Part shown: piece by piece, positions 24,527-37,027 of the stretch
Layout of the letters: every line of letters begins with the position of its first letter
How positions within the stretch are numbered: the first letter of the stretch is position 1
Source: Puffinus mauretanicus
Lineage: Eukaryota > Chordata > Aves > Procellariiformes > Procellariidae
Length of the DNA: 64,000 nt
Direction: 5' to 3'
Assembly: GCA_023333565.1 (NCBI GenBank)
Contig: JAJKFH010002485.1
Location: 868,001 to 932,000 of the forward strand
Translations under genes and position numbers: made by a program
Notes under the pieces: model-generated
Database searches by the model: none
Told to the model about the DNA's origin: nothing
The model's input: the letters and a program-made list of their open reading frames with translations, nothing else

Positions 24527-24871
24527 TATATATAAAATGAGTGATGCACAATGGAATTGCTCACCACCCACACTGACCGATAACCAAGTAGCGATCGGTA
24601 CTTCCTGGATCATGCCTACCATTCATATACTGAGCATGATGTCACATGGTATGGAATACCCCGTTGGCCAGCTGGGCCAGCTGTCCTGGCTGTGTTCCCT
24701 CCTCCCAGTCTTGGGGTAGTAGCTTGGTAGCTTCCTGGAGGGTAGTTGTCCTTGACAAGATACTTACCAACAACTGAAAACATCAGTGTGTTATCAACAT
24801 TCTTCTCATACTAAATCCAAAACACAGCACTAGGAAGAAATTTTAACTTTATCCCAGCCGAAACCAAGACA
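24314..24871 (-). mobile_element. solo LTR of an avian ERVL-type endogenous retrovirus
   Basis: In element orientation (minus strand) it starts TGTCTTGGTTTCGGCTGGGA at 24871 and ends with a CCACGAAACA-type terminus at 24314, giving TG...CA ends and about 558 bp. It carries a TATA-like element (gtatatgaat, 24621-24630), a CRE-like TGACATCA (24637-24644) upstream of it in element sense, and an ATTAAA polyadenylation signal (24448-24453). No internal gag/pol or second LTR is nearby, so this is a solo LTR left by recombination. A clean 5-bp target-site duplication is not visible; only gacaaa occurs at both edges. I recognise the family from general knowledge of neoavian genomes. Confidence 0.85.
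24471..24520. repeat. (AAT)n microsatellite inside the LTR
   Basis: About 16 uninterrupted ATA/AAT units are followed by an A-run and a short TATA tract. It lies between the polyadenylation signal and the promoter-like region of the LTR (in element sense, downstream of the TATA-like element). Probably an expansion of a short AAT tract native to the LTR. It explains the leucine-run ORF on the minus strand. Confidence 0.9.
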
Positions 24872-27800
24872 AATGGTTTCGCTGGTTGACAGGAAAGACA
24901 TTTTTCTTGGAATAACTTCAAAAAAGTGCTCTTTCCCAGTGCATTTTATTTAGTATGTTGTCACCCTCATACCAGTATATTATAAACTCCTCATGTATTT
25001 ATTAAGAGAGGCAGAGAATTAAAAACATAAGAGAAGATAACAGAAATAATAGGTGTAGTTGAGAACTTTACAATATTGCTATATACTACAATGACATATG
25101 GAAGCGTTACAAGGTGTGTGTGAGAGAAAACACTCAAGAGCCTTTGCAAGTATTGATAACAATAAAAAATCATTAAAATATAATACATAATCTAGAATAG
25201 AAAGATGACAGTGCAGGGACAGAATCAGGTCTATTGAGATTCTTCAGAGGCTTCACAGGATTTCAGACTATGTCTCTAGAAAAGTTAAAGTAACATTTGA
25301 AGTTGTATCTATGATTTTGAAAAGTGTATAGCATCATCATATCACCAAAGTGTCAGAGCTCTTGTTATAAAACAGCCTTTGCCTTTTGGTAAAGGGGATG
25401 TTAAATTTCAAGTACAGCAAACTCAAAATGGCTACATAAAACCAAGCACAGGTTAAAAAAAGCAGATTTATTGTTAGAATTCTGAAATGATATCTAGATG
25501 ATCCCCTGAGCAGGCCTTGAGATGTCAGAGATGATAATACAGTAACAACATTTGGGAAGTATTTCTAGTTTTACACTTAGCCTTTTGGCAGGAATTTATT
25601 AAGACAGAATAAGCCTGTGACTTTTCAATTCCAAGTACAATTTGTTTCTCTAATATATCTGCAGGAGTAATGTGTGATGGAATTTTTCCTTTGCTGGGCC
25701 CAGTAGTTGTGGGTGATGATGTGCTATAATAGGTTCTCACAGGCCATATCTCAACAAGATAAAACACAACACATGTACATCTGTGGCCCAGTGTCAATGC
25801 CTTAAATGTACATCAGAAATGCATTAAATCTTCTGATTGCTATTTTGTTTGTACAGCTTGTTGGTTCAGAGTTTCCTCTGTAATGTACCCTGCTGATTAC
25901 CTTGAATTATTGGCATATCCTTGGTAGAACAAGCACACCTTGTTCAGAAACACAGCATTACAGATGTGGTTTGAATCTTTCCTTTATTAGTAGAAACAGA
26001 AAAAATGTTCTTCAAGTTATTCCAATATGCTTCCTGAAAGCACGTATCTCAGAATCAACTGTGTCTAGCAGTGTTTTGGACCAAAAAGAAAGGAGCGTAG
26101 TATTGCATCAGAAATTTATCCACACAGTTGTTCGTGTGTGTGCATCTGTGCCTGTGTCTATATAACATAATGACATAACAGTGTAGAAAACAAAGTATTA
26201 TGCACAGCTGTGGAAAACGGTGCATCAGAAAAAGAACTTTTAGTTTTGGACTTTCTTTCTGGGCCAGATTCTCACCTGGTTTAAAGCTGTACCTCTTACA
26301 TCAGCTTTCTTGCTCATATATGAGACTTTTCTTTTTGAAGAAAGCAAATGTTTTAGAAGTAAGCTTGAGCTAAACGTTAATGGGAGCCATAGTGTTTGAT
26401 AAAATGAAATAAAAAATAATATTAGTTAACACTGGCCAGCTCTAGTGTTCCCACAACACCATATCTGAGCTAAGATAGCCTGCTGAAAGCATATACTTGG
26501 GCACAGAGATACATGAACACATCCTTAGGGTTTCGGTTTATGTCTAACCACCTCGCAATGTGTCCAGGGCAAGATGGTGACTGCTTTTGTAGACGCATTC
26601 TCCCTTTTTTTCCATTTGGTCGTCAATATTAGTTGTGAGAGTTGTGTCTCTGTGCCCGTGTTGACACTGTGAGGCTGATAACTACTTCATGAACTGCACA
26701 CCTGTGGTCTGTGGACTGTCCAGATTGGAGAGGTTACTGGAGCGGCTCTTTTCTCCTTCACGTCCCTTGGGTTTCTTTTCAAAAGGGAGAGTTACTCAGA
26801 GTACAGCAGGGGTGTCTGCCTGGGCGTAGGCCACATTGCTGAGCTGCACAGGGTTTGAGGTGGAAGATTTTTGGTCAATTCCACATGGTCCTTATGCAAC
26901 ACATCTTGTTAAAGTAGGTCTCAGTCTGGGGGAATAAAAAGTGATGCTCTTCCATTGTTTGCTCAAGACAATTTTTGAATTAATTTTATATGTGGATGTA
27001 AAGTAATGTATACTTAACACACGTGTGGCACTTCTTCACTGGAGTTCACAGCTTCTCACAGGTGGATGAAAAAGACACAGCTGTCAGGCCAGGGGTGAGT
27101 ACTGGCTAGGCTACCACTCACTCCCAGCTGAACAGCTGTTTTTCACAAGACTGTGAAGTGGTCAGATCATGCTGACATTTCTGCAAAACAGATTTAGTTC
27201 ATACTGGTGTTTAGAGAATAAATGTTCTTTGAGTAGATGAATGTATTAATGCTGTTGTGGCTATATTAATTACTGCCTATAAATTTTTAATTATTCGGTT
27301 AGAAAGGTGAAGTATTATCATATAAGATAAATGTTACATAGGAAAGTCAAAACTATGATTCTTTGTCACTCCTAATACAAATTAGTTTGCATAAACTTTT
27401 CACTGCATATGGATGAGTAATCAATGTATTCTTAGAAATTATAATATGCATTTGTTTTGTATTTTATTACAGTTAATGGGACTGTTTTTAGAGGTGAAGG
27501 TTACAGAAATGATATCTTGGTTGTAACAATTATCTGTTAATTATAATAAGCAACAGTTCCTATTTCTGAAGGAACTGAATCGTTTTATTGATCTGCCAGG
27601 TCCCATGGTTGTCAAAGGTGATTTTTATATTGACTTCAGTAGAAGTAGGAGGCTAAGGCTATAGCTAAATAAAATAATGCTTATGTATTTTAATACTAAT
27701 AATACATATTGAATTACAATCTACAAACTTGAACAAATACTGCTGATATGACTTAATTTGGAAATGCAGGCTTAGGTCTCTCTAATAAATGTATTCTGAA

Positions 27801-29456
27801 GTGAGTGAAAGCAAAAATGGCACTATATTACAGATGCCCAGGCATAGTTGTCTTTCAGTAAAGGAACAGAGGTTAGGGGAAGGCAGGCATGTGTTAGGGT
27901 CGGAGCGTGACTTCCCTTGCAGGAGTCCCTGCAAGGTCCACTTTGAATGTAAATCATGACCCAATATATTGTAATTTTATATTAAGTTTTTATACAAAGA
28001 AATTTAAAGTTTATTTTTTGTTCTTTTGAAAAGTGAACTATAAAAAGTGAAAGAAATGTATTCTGTATTTGTAAAAAATATATGTTAGAGGTCAATTTCT
28101 TTTTATCAAGTAAAATGAAACCCATCGTAAAGGTAAATCCTGTACCACCGTATATATGTACTTGTTTTGTAGCTACAAACATCACTAGTGAAATACTGAA
28201 GGCAATATGAGAGATAAAGAACAGTGTTAAAAAGTGATCACAAGGTATTACGGATAAATGAATAATTAGGTTAAAACTGCTGAGGAAATGTGTAATGCCA
28301 CTGCTGTATTATGAAGCAGGTACATTGGTTTAAAAAAGCAGCTATTTACACTGTATGGACACCTCAGTAGAAGCAAAAAATGAAAACTATACAGATTATA
28401 ACAGAAATAACTGGCTTGTTTAGGAATCTGGGCTACTATATAATTTGCCAAATTTTTCTGGTCTTTAACTCTGTAATCTGTTCATTGTGCATCTACTGGC
28501 TCATTATGCTTTCCATTTCTGTAATGCCATTTTACCAGTTCTGCTTCCAAATTATTCTTCATACTCTTTTTTTACCGTCCATTTTCAAAATTAGTTCAGT
28601 CTATACAATTTGACTTTAGCTTATACATATATGTCTCTCTGTGTGTGTATAGTGTGCAAGTGTATGCACATGTGTAGATCTAGATAATTGGCATGAAAGG
28701 AGAAGAGAATATCAGCAGTTAGTCCAGAGGTAACTGTACTGCAACACTGATGTTGTCATATTTAAGAGTGTGCTGTGATTATTTATTTTTCATGCTAAGT
28801 TGGATCAAGGCCACAGTGCATATTATTATTAAAACTTTAATTTCTTTTTGGCTTCAAAAGTAGACTTTCCGTTTTTTTCATACAAACATATGATGTGATT
28901 TCAGTAGAATAATTTCACTTCCACAATCCATTCAACACCTGATTAATTTATATTACTGAGGCAACAGAGATATGATTAACTTATTCGTGTCTTACAGTTC
29001 ATAAACTGTGCTATGGATAACAATGTGAGCCACTGCTGATACTTTATTCAATAGGTCAGCTTTAGGAATATCAGTAGAGACTTTTTTTTCATTAAATATG
29101 GTTGTAACCTAATTTATTTGAAAAAATTAGTATATTTCTTGAAACTGCCATCATACATCGAATAAAATGGAATTTGACAGCAGTTTTTTAGCATTCCTAG
29201 AAGAACTGAAAAACAATTATGGGAAGCTTATTGTGCTGGCATCATTTTTAGATAATGTTCCAGAAGCTTTACTACATATTTTTAAGTGGGTAAGGTATCT
29301 CACTCGGTGCAATCTTCTGGGCAGTCTTCACCAGCACTTCATTACTATCAAAAAACACAAGGAAAGTGTTTTCTATCCAAAAGATGTCTTGTAAATATAT
29401 CCTTGCCCTCAAATTACAAAGCACTCATATTGGAAAATGCAGTGACAAAATACAGT
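24872..29456. other. non-coding AT-rich DNA, no gene seen
   Basis: No gene or confident repeat. The interval 27200-27650 is homeodomain-motif-rich (TAATTA, TTAATTAT) and could be regulatory. A TG-rich low-complexity stretch lies at 28630-28680. A 75-codon ORF at 29167-29394 has no recognisable domain. A sequence at 29300-29330 faintly resembles the CR1 3' UTR and may be the displaced end of the next element. Confidence 0.45.
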
Positions 29457-31318
29457 GCCAGTGCTTGGTCACCCTCACAGTAAAAAAGTGTTTCCTGATG
29501 TTCAGAGGGAACCTCCTGTGTTTCAGTTTGAGCCCATTGCCTCTGGTCCTGCCCCTGGGCACCACTGAAAAGAGCCTGGCTCTCTCTTCTTTGCGCCCTT
29601 CACTCAGGCATTTGCACACTTTGATGAGATCCCTCCTGAACCTTTTCCTCTCCAGGCTGAATAGTCCCAGCTCTTTCAGCCTCTCCTCATGAAAGTTGCT
29701 CCAGTCCCTTAATCATCTTCACGGCCCTTCATTGGACTCACTCCAGTAAGTCCATATGTTGTACTGGGAAGCCCAGAACTGGACACGGTATTCCAGATGT
29801 GGCCTTGCAGGGGCTGAGCAGAGGGCAAGGATCACCTCCCCCAACATGCTGGCAGCGCTCTCCTTAGGGACCAAGGTGAGGCTGACTGATCAGTAGTTCC
29901 CCTGCTCTTCCTGAAGATAAGAGTGACATTTGCTCTCTTCCAGTCTTCAGGAACCTCTTCCAGTTTCCATGACCTTTCAAAGATAATTGTGAGTGGCTTT
30001 GCCATGACATCAGCCTGCTCACTTAGCACATGTGAGTGCATCCCATCAGGGTCCATAGTTGTGCATGTCCAATTTTTTTAAGTGCTCCCTATCTTGATCC
30101 TCTCCACTAAGGGAAAATCTTCCTCACCGCAGATTTTTGCCCAGGTCTCAGGGCCCTGGGATTCCTGAAGGTTGATCTTACCAGTGAAGACTGAGGCAAA
30201 GAAGGCATTAAGTATCTCAGTCTTCTCCATGTCATTTGTTGTTGTCTGTTCCCCTGCCCCATTCAGCAGCAGGGCCATGTTTTCCCTGCGCTTCCTTTTG
30301 CTGTTCATGTACTTATAGAATCCTTTCTTGTTGCCCTTCACATCCCTTGACAGATTCAACTCCAGTTATCCTAACTCCATCCTTGTATGATCAGACAGCA
30401 TCTCTATACTCCTCCTAGGTCACCTGCCCTTGCTTCCACCTCTTGTACTCTTCGTTTTTTATGCCTCAGTTCCATCAGGTGCTTCTTGTTTATCCCTGCA
30501 GGTCTCCTGCTGCCTTTGCTTCATTTCCTGCTTGTCAGGATGAACCATTCCTGAGCTTGGAGCCTCCTTGAGTATCAACCAGTTCCCTGGACCCCTCTTC
30601 TCTCCAGGGCTGTATCCCATGGGATTATCCAAAACAGATCTCTGAAGGAGTTAAAGTCTGCTCACTTGAAATCCAGGTCATGGTCCTGCATTTTGCCCTG
30701 CTCTCTCCTTGCAGGATCCTAAATTCTACATCTCATGGTCACTGCTGCCTCTGGTTTTCACTTCCCTGACCAGTCCTTCCTTGTTTGCAAGTATCAGGAT
30801 CAGGAGGGTGCTTTACTTGTTGACTCCTCAGTCAACTATGCCAGGAAGTTGTCTTCAATGCACTCCAGAAATCTTCTAGATCTTGTGCCTTGCTGTGTTG
30901 TCCTTCCAGCAGATATCAGGGAGGTTGAACCCATGAGGATTAGGGCCTATGAATGTGAGGCTTCTTCCAACTGTTTGAAGAGGCTTCATCTACTTCTTCC
31001 TGATCAGGAGGTCTATAGCAGATGATACCCACTACAACACACCCATGGTCGTCTGCCTGCTGATCTTGACCCATAACATAAACTTTTGACTGGCTCCTGA
31101 TCCATCCCAAGGCAGAGCTCAATGCATTCCAGCTGCTCTCTCAAATAAAGTGCAACACCCTCTCCTTACCTTCACTGCCTGTTCTTCATAAAGAGCTTGT
31201 ATTCATCCATCACAGTACTCCAGTCATGTGAGATATCCCACCATGCCTCCATGATCCCAATGAACTCATAGTCCTGTAACTGCACAAAGACTTCTGATTC
31301 CTCCTGTTTGCTCCCCAT
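29457..31318 (-). pseudogene. CR1 ORF2 remnant (endonuclease plus truncated reverse transcriptase)
   Basis: The endonuclease starts near 31318. 31318-31172 contains QDYEFIGIMEAWWD and SHDWSTVMDEYKLF, and 31050-30990 contains CYRPPDQEEVDEA. The pre-RT region follows (30359-30100) with RDVKGNKKGFYKYMNSKR and EILNAFFASVFTGK. Then comes the start of the RT at 30056-29880, with MDPDGMHSHVL and VPEDWKRANVTLIF. At about 29869 the text jumps from a NYRPVSLT-equivalent directly to a segment upstream of HLEYRVQFW. About 260 codons are missing, including RT motifs A, B and the catalytic ADD box. The tail (29700-29457) includes [19 protein letters not shown]. Multiple frameshifts. Confidence 0.85.
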
Positions 31319-31573
31319 GCTACATGCACTAGTGTAAAGGCATTTCAGAGAGGTACCCAAGCATGCTTATTCCCCAAAACTGAGTTTTCCCATAAGGCCA
31401 TTCCACAGACACTTCCTTTATTACATGTCTCCACCTGAAGTGATTCAACTTCAGCCTTGTTTTGATGTCTGCTATGTTGCTCCTGTATTCACCACTTCCA
31501 GCCCTTGACTTATCTACCTCATCCATAACTACCTAACTTATTTGTTGAGGAATCTCTTCCTACCCCATCCTTT

Positions 31574-32460
31574 CTAGTTTAAAGCTCCCTTCACCAAGTT
31601 GGCCACCCTGTTGGCAAACATACTTTCACCTTGCTTAGTCAGGTGGATCCTGTCTCAACATACTTTCATCCTGCTTAGTCAGGTGGATCCCATCTCTTCC
31701 GAGCAGCTGTTGGCCTTCAAAGGGGGGGCCCCATGGTTCTAGAAACAGAAACTGTGCTGCCAAACCAACTGTGCAACCAATTGTTGACCCATAGGATCGA
31801 TCCAGTCCTCAGGCCCTTCTCCTTCACTGGCAGGACTGAGAAGAACAACACCTGGGCCTCCATGCTCTTGACCGTTGCCACCAGAGTAATGTAGTCACCC
31901 CTGGCAGTGTGATTGGTGCGTATACGGAAGAGCAGCAAGGGTACTAGTTGGAGGACCAGATGAGCCTCCATAGCGTCTCTACAACACTATTAATGCAAGC
32001 CCCCAGAAAGCAGCAAATCTCCCTGAATGACCCCCACAGTAGGGAGTCTCTTACCACTGTCACTCACCACTTCCTCCTAGTGGTCCTGAGCGGCTCAGGC
32101 TCAGCAGCCAAATATGCTACATTGATGGCATTCCCAGCTCCTCATCTGCTACGAGGACATTGTACCTATTCTGTTACTGCAAGTCTTCAGGTACGGCAGG
32201 AGCCTTCTTCCTGGTGTGAGAAGTCACCAGCTTCTAGCTTTTCTCATGAAGAGAGTTTCCACTTTCCAGCTTCATAGGCACAGGCTCTTCCTGCCCCTCC
32301 ACTACAGTTGAATGTTCGGGCTTTTGAAAGTGTTGGGTCTCGGAGAAGATACAGTTGACCTCTTTCTCATCCTCTCTGTGCAGTCTGGAGATCTCCCCTG
32401 CAGCTCTTTTACTTGGCAATATAGCTTATTGACAACTGCACACCTCCTGTAGGCTAGAAG
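31574..32460 (-). pseudogene. CR1 ORF1 remnant (SGNH-hydrolase/esterase type)
   Basis: Two blocks are readable on the minus strand. The N-terminal one (32419-32234) includes ISRLHREDEKEVNCIFSET, a charged, coiled-coil-like segment. The esterase part (31971-31717) includes LLLFRIRTNHTARGDY, equivalent to the HVGTNDTARGD block (SGNH block III), where the usual GTND reads RTNH, and VLFFSVLPVKEKGL. The last SGNH block, DGIHLTKQ, is at about 31690-31665 and lies in a 40-bp tandem duplication that breaks the frame. The remnant ends at a TAG (31574-31576) after a KGALN-like end. The CR1 ORF1 protein is thought to bind nucleic acid or lipid for the retrotransposition particle; this copy is inactive. 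Confidence 0.8.
31617..31696. repeat. 40-bp tandem duplication within CR1 ORF1
   Basis: Units at 31617-31656 and 31657-31696 are adjacent and match at 36 of 40 positions. The unit contains the sequence for the DGIHLTKQ catalytic block of the ORF1 esterase (minus strand). Because 40 is not a multiple of three, it shifts the frame. The four differences indicate it has existed for some time, or that the units diverged before duplication within the source. Confidence 0.9.
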
Positions 32461-32820
32461 ACCATGTGCCCCAGGCTAAACGAGAGGCACTCCCTGCAGC
32501 TTGAGACTTGCAGAGCTGCATCCTTCTCTGAAGCTCCATCTGGGTGCAAGCTCCATCTGATAATGAAGGGACAGTTTCTCCAGTGGCCCCTGGGGAACGT
32601 GCTGTGTGGCACATCATCAACATAGCTAAGGATGTGTATGCTAGACAGAGAAAGTTTGCTGGCCTCTCCTTTGTGCCTTGTTGTGCAAAATGCTGCGTCT
32701 GTTGGCTGCACATGAGGAGTTGTGCTCTGGGCCTGGCTCTTATTCAGGGCTCTCCCAAGCATGGGTTAAAAGGGTGCTTGACCCTCCCAAATAAGGGGAG
32801 GGTGACTCTGAATTTGTGAC

Positions 32821-35800
32821 TCTGTGACTTTGAGATTAATTTCTGTTAAAAAATATTCTGAACAGTTCTAAAATTTAATTTCTGCAGGGCAGAGTCATTA
32901 GGTCACTAACATCCTGCTTGTCTCCATCTTATTTCTGGATTTCTATCTATAAATATCCCCTACAAATAAAACGAAATTTTGTTCAGAGAATGTTTTGCTG
33001 AACTAGCTGATATTTTACACTATTCACATTTGCATAAATGTGATGGCATTTCTGGTACACAGAATGTCTTGGGAGAAGAATTTTTTTGGGAAATAAGGAC
33101 TCCTAGGTGAGTTAAACGTAATCTGAAAACAGGTGAGCAGAAAGCTGGAGAATATGGTCAGTGATTATGAACACAAAGACTGGTAATTGGTAACTGTCAC
33201 CTTAAGTGATCATAATGGTACTGAACATCATCTCCAGCATGCCTAGTCTGACGTGTTACTGAAATGGTGCTGCCTGATATGGAAAAAATCCCTGAAACTA
33301 ATCTTTTTTACTAACAGCTGAAGGCATATTGTGAAACATCATTGATAAGAATCTTCCTGTGATATTTTTGATATATGATTCTATGCATAGGATCAGTTTC
33401 AAAGAGAAGATAACTTTTCTTCTTCATTTGAAGTATGATCAGAAGTAAAGCAAAACCAAAATGAACTTGGTATAGACCAAGCGAATTGTCACTTCTGGAA
33501 TGGCTACTTTACTCTCCTTCGGAAGGCAGTCGTTCCACGTGTCCTCTGCATTTGCAGCAATGCTTGAAGTGGGTTAGTCGGAACACTCTGCAACCCATTA
33601 CCTAAATGTAATGAAGAAATTCTTTCAGTCAATTTATGGCATTTCTGTGAAATCACGTTAGGCAAAGAATAAAACAAACTGGTTTTTCCAGTCAAATATA
33701 GCATGAAAAGAAACTGAAATATAGGAACCTGTGAAAAGGTGAATGCAGTGAATAGAGTAAAGTGAAAATATAATTTTTGTGTAGTGCATAAAAGTGGATG
33801 ATAAATTAAAATTGATGCTAAAGTTATGAATAAACACAGGCAGGTGTATATCTACAAGTTGTACAGCAATCAGGTAGCTCATATTTTTGTAAATTTAGGG
33901 AAAGTCAGTTTCAATGGAATGAACGCCAGAGTTTTTAATTGATAAGATAGAAGTATGTAATCAGTAAAAATTTATTATTAAGAGAGGGCAACAATTTATC
34001 CTAAACTATAATAATGTAATACTGGTTGTTCGAAGAGTTGGATTGTTCACCACAAATAACAACTGTTGTCAAATTTTGCCCATTTTGGCTTGCAAAGAAT
34101 TCACAAACTGTATCTGACATCTTTTCCAGAACTATTTTACCTTAACACATTTCAGGGTTATTTCTGAACAAAACATTCTGAATTGTATATTTTATGTACA
34201 GTACTGTGTTTTTTTGAATACCAAAGCGTAGTATTTTCATTTATAGAGAAGAACAGAGCTAACTGAGTAATAAACAGGAAATATTGCTCTTCTGGTAAAG
34301 AAGATGTTGATGAACAGCCATTTGTATTAAAGCTCAGGAAAGTATCAGGCCTCCAAAATTCAGAGCTGGTGGTCATGCAGATGTGCAAGCAGCAAGTTTT
34401 ACCTGTGTTACTGATGGAAACATGATTTGCTACATGTTTCTTAACTTTTGAAAATGAACTATCCATTCTCTCAATACCTTGTTGTAAAGTCCTAAGAATG
34501 CTTTGGTTTTATTTTGTTAAAAGAAGATTTCGAATCTCAAAGTCGAGCCATTGTAGAATATGTTTTATACATCTGTAACACCATTCTTACCTGAGTGCAA
34601 GAGAAAGAAGAGTGTTTAACGAACTTCTCATTCCCCTGCTCCCATCTGAGGTCCAGGGAGAACTGAGATCCCTTTTCTCTGCAGACAGGGACAGCTGCTT
34701 CTGCTGTGGGCCAATGATAGCTACAGTAGAAGAAGGTCATGATGGGGGCAGGCCTGAATCTCCAGTTCCTTTATAGCCCATGGTGCAAAGCTGCCATACT
34801 GAAGGAACAACCAATATTTTTTGAGGTTACTAGATTATTAATTTAGGGATACACCTAACAGAGGTAATTTAATCATTAAAGTCTTTAAAGTAGGAAGGGA
34901 ATCTCTAGAAAGCAAGCCCTGTGCTCAAAGCAGAGCTAATCTTAAATTTAGATCAAGTTTCTGGGGCCTTGGCTGCTTAAAAGTGAGCAATGAGGAAAAT
35001 TTGAGCTCTTTCCCATTAAACCAGAGAGCGGAGTATTGTCCTAGGAAATTAGATTAGAGACTTACAGTTTATGTGGAGAGTTGGGTGTTTCAGAATCCCT
35101 AGCAGATGACACATTGTGCTGTTCCTCACTGTGCAGCCACGTGAAGGTAATCAATGGAAAACAGGGAGAACAGGAGCCATGTCTGAACTTTGAGGGCCAT
35201 CGTGCTCTGTGACAAGACTTGTCTAGGACTTTGTAGAGAAATTGTCATGCATTTGGACAGCCTGGTATCCTTTTCTGAAGTTGCCTACTCACTTTCTTTC
35301 AAAGTCCTGAGCAACACTTAATCTCTCTTTTCAGAACGTGATTTCAAAAATTGATATCATCCTCTTTCTCATCCAAGCTTTTCAGCTCTTTTCATTTCAG
35401 CTTGCTAGTGATAAGATGGCAGACCAAAGTTGGCATGCCAGTATTTAGTTGCAGTTAAAAACAATGTTTCAGGATTGCAATTTTGGAAATAGGCTGCTAA
35501 ATCCACCTATATTCCACTTCTTCAGATTTAGTTTTCTTTGGATCTGGCCATCAGTTGGCAATGTCTCTGGGATACAGATATTTTTCTGTGTGATGATTTT
35601 GTGATTCCTGATTTGTGATGTGGGCTTGTGGAGACCATTGCAAAACTGGGCATACATAACAAGACAATAATGAGCTTCAGCAGCCATTGTGTTCAGCTCT
35701 GAGAGGTAATCTTCACAATATAGTGTGGTTTGTATGACCCCCACAGAATATGCCTCACTTCCCTTTCCAGTTGATTATGCAACAAAAAAGGCAGATGACT

Positions 35801-37027
35801 AGAGTTCACTACTTTGCACAATCCTTGTGAGGAATATCTGCTTTTGCCTGTAGTACTACTTGGTTACTTGCTGAAGTTTTCTTACATAAGTGACTAATTT
35901 TCTTTTAATATCCTCATTCTCTCACAACAACAAAAAAAAGCTCCCTCTTTTGTAGAGCTTCATATTTATGTGTCAAGAAAAAGTCGTCCCGATGAAAAGT
36001 CAGTTGAAATGAAATTGAGTGTATATTTAATGTTAATAATTTAATTCCATTGCCTTCCATTATTATTCTTTAAACTGATTTATGAGATTCTTTTTGCAAA
36101 TCTCAAAGTGCTCTATGAATTACAAACTGTGGCTCTTAGCTAAAGTCCTATAACCAGACCCTATATTACCACAGAAGAAAAACTTCAATTACAGCTGAAA
36201 GTGAACGTGCCATTTAATGGTAATAAAACATTATAGTGATAACGTAGCTAACCTTAAATCAAAGAAATTCAGATCTAAGTTGTACTCAAGAGAAATACAA
36301 AAGTGTTAGAGTACAAACTACCCCAAAGACTCGGCTTTTGATCTCTGATCATGCCTTGCAGTGGCCAAACCCTTATGATTACAGAGTTCTAGCCCTGGAG
36401 ATCCAAATTACACTAAAAAGTTTTCAAAAGTCATCAGTCCTTCTGTCTCCTTTTATTTCCTCCCAACTGATAATCTCTTCTTTGTAACTAAGGGGAGATC
36501 TGTATCGACTCTGATTCTAAGAGGCTCTTTCTGTAGAGTCAAAGTATTTTTACAATTACAAGGACCATAAATAAGGGACATAACTAAACCTAGTAAAGTA
36601 ATAGAGGTGGACATTGACATTTGTCTGTTTCATGTGTATAAAGTTTTAGACAGCCTTGATCTCAAAAAGCTTGTGGTTTTGGTGTCAGTAATTTAGAAGA
36701 AAAAGCAAGTAATACCAGGATTGTATGGTTGGTTTGTTTCTAAAATAGGTGCTCCTACAGTGAGCTTGGATGGGTATATCAAAAAGATATGTGATAACCC
36801 TCCCTCCCCCGCCTTATTCCTCCAAGATGGACATAGAGTTGTGTGAGAAGGACCGCATTTGGCCAGTCTGCAGGATCTCTGTGGGAACTTCTGCTGCAGT
36901 CCTGTATGCATTCCAAATAAAGCAATTTATTTTAAGAGCATCTGCTTTTCCCTGTTGCAAGATACTGCTAATCAGCCAATTGACATTGTTTCGCCTCTGT
37001 AATGCCAGGGGCTCCTGAATAAAAACA
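32821..37027. other. non-coding AT-rich DNA, no gene seen
   Basis: No gene, RNA or assignable repeat. Open frames reach 102 codons (34466-34158, minus) without recognisable content. The last about 120 bases (36910-37015) look less AT-biased and may be regulatory, without strong support. Confidence 0.5.

Larger units (their letters stand above)
29457..32820 (-). mobile_element. long CR1 LINE with ORF1 and ORF2 remnants, internally deleted
   Basis: In element orientation it runs from about 32820 down to 29457. Parts in order: 5' region and ORF1 remnant, a short inter-ORF spacer, ORF2 endonuclease, the N-terminal part of the reverse-transcriptase region, then an abrupt junction to the C-terminal ORF2 region. 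Match to CR1 stops at about 29457, just after the block equivalent to TEHWHR, so the usual terminal repeat is absent. Many frameshifts and stops show it is long dead. Keeping ORF1 is uncommon, since most CR1 copies are 5'-truncated. Confidence 0.92.

Noticed and set aside
24364..24573. Minus-strand ORF with a long leucine run
   Set aside because: It is a translation of the (AAT)n microsatellite inside the solo LTR.
24303..24880. Target-site duplication around the solo LTR
   Set aside because: gacaaa occurs at both edges, but on the right it overlaps the LTR terminus, so it is not a clean 5-bp duplication.
29167..29394. 75-codon ORF before the long CR1
   Set aside because: AT-rich composition, no domain, may overlap displaced CR1 3' sequence.
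31948..32819. Plus-strand ORFs of 91-109 codons
   Set aside because: Antisense shadows of the CR1 ORF1 and 5' region.
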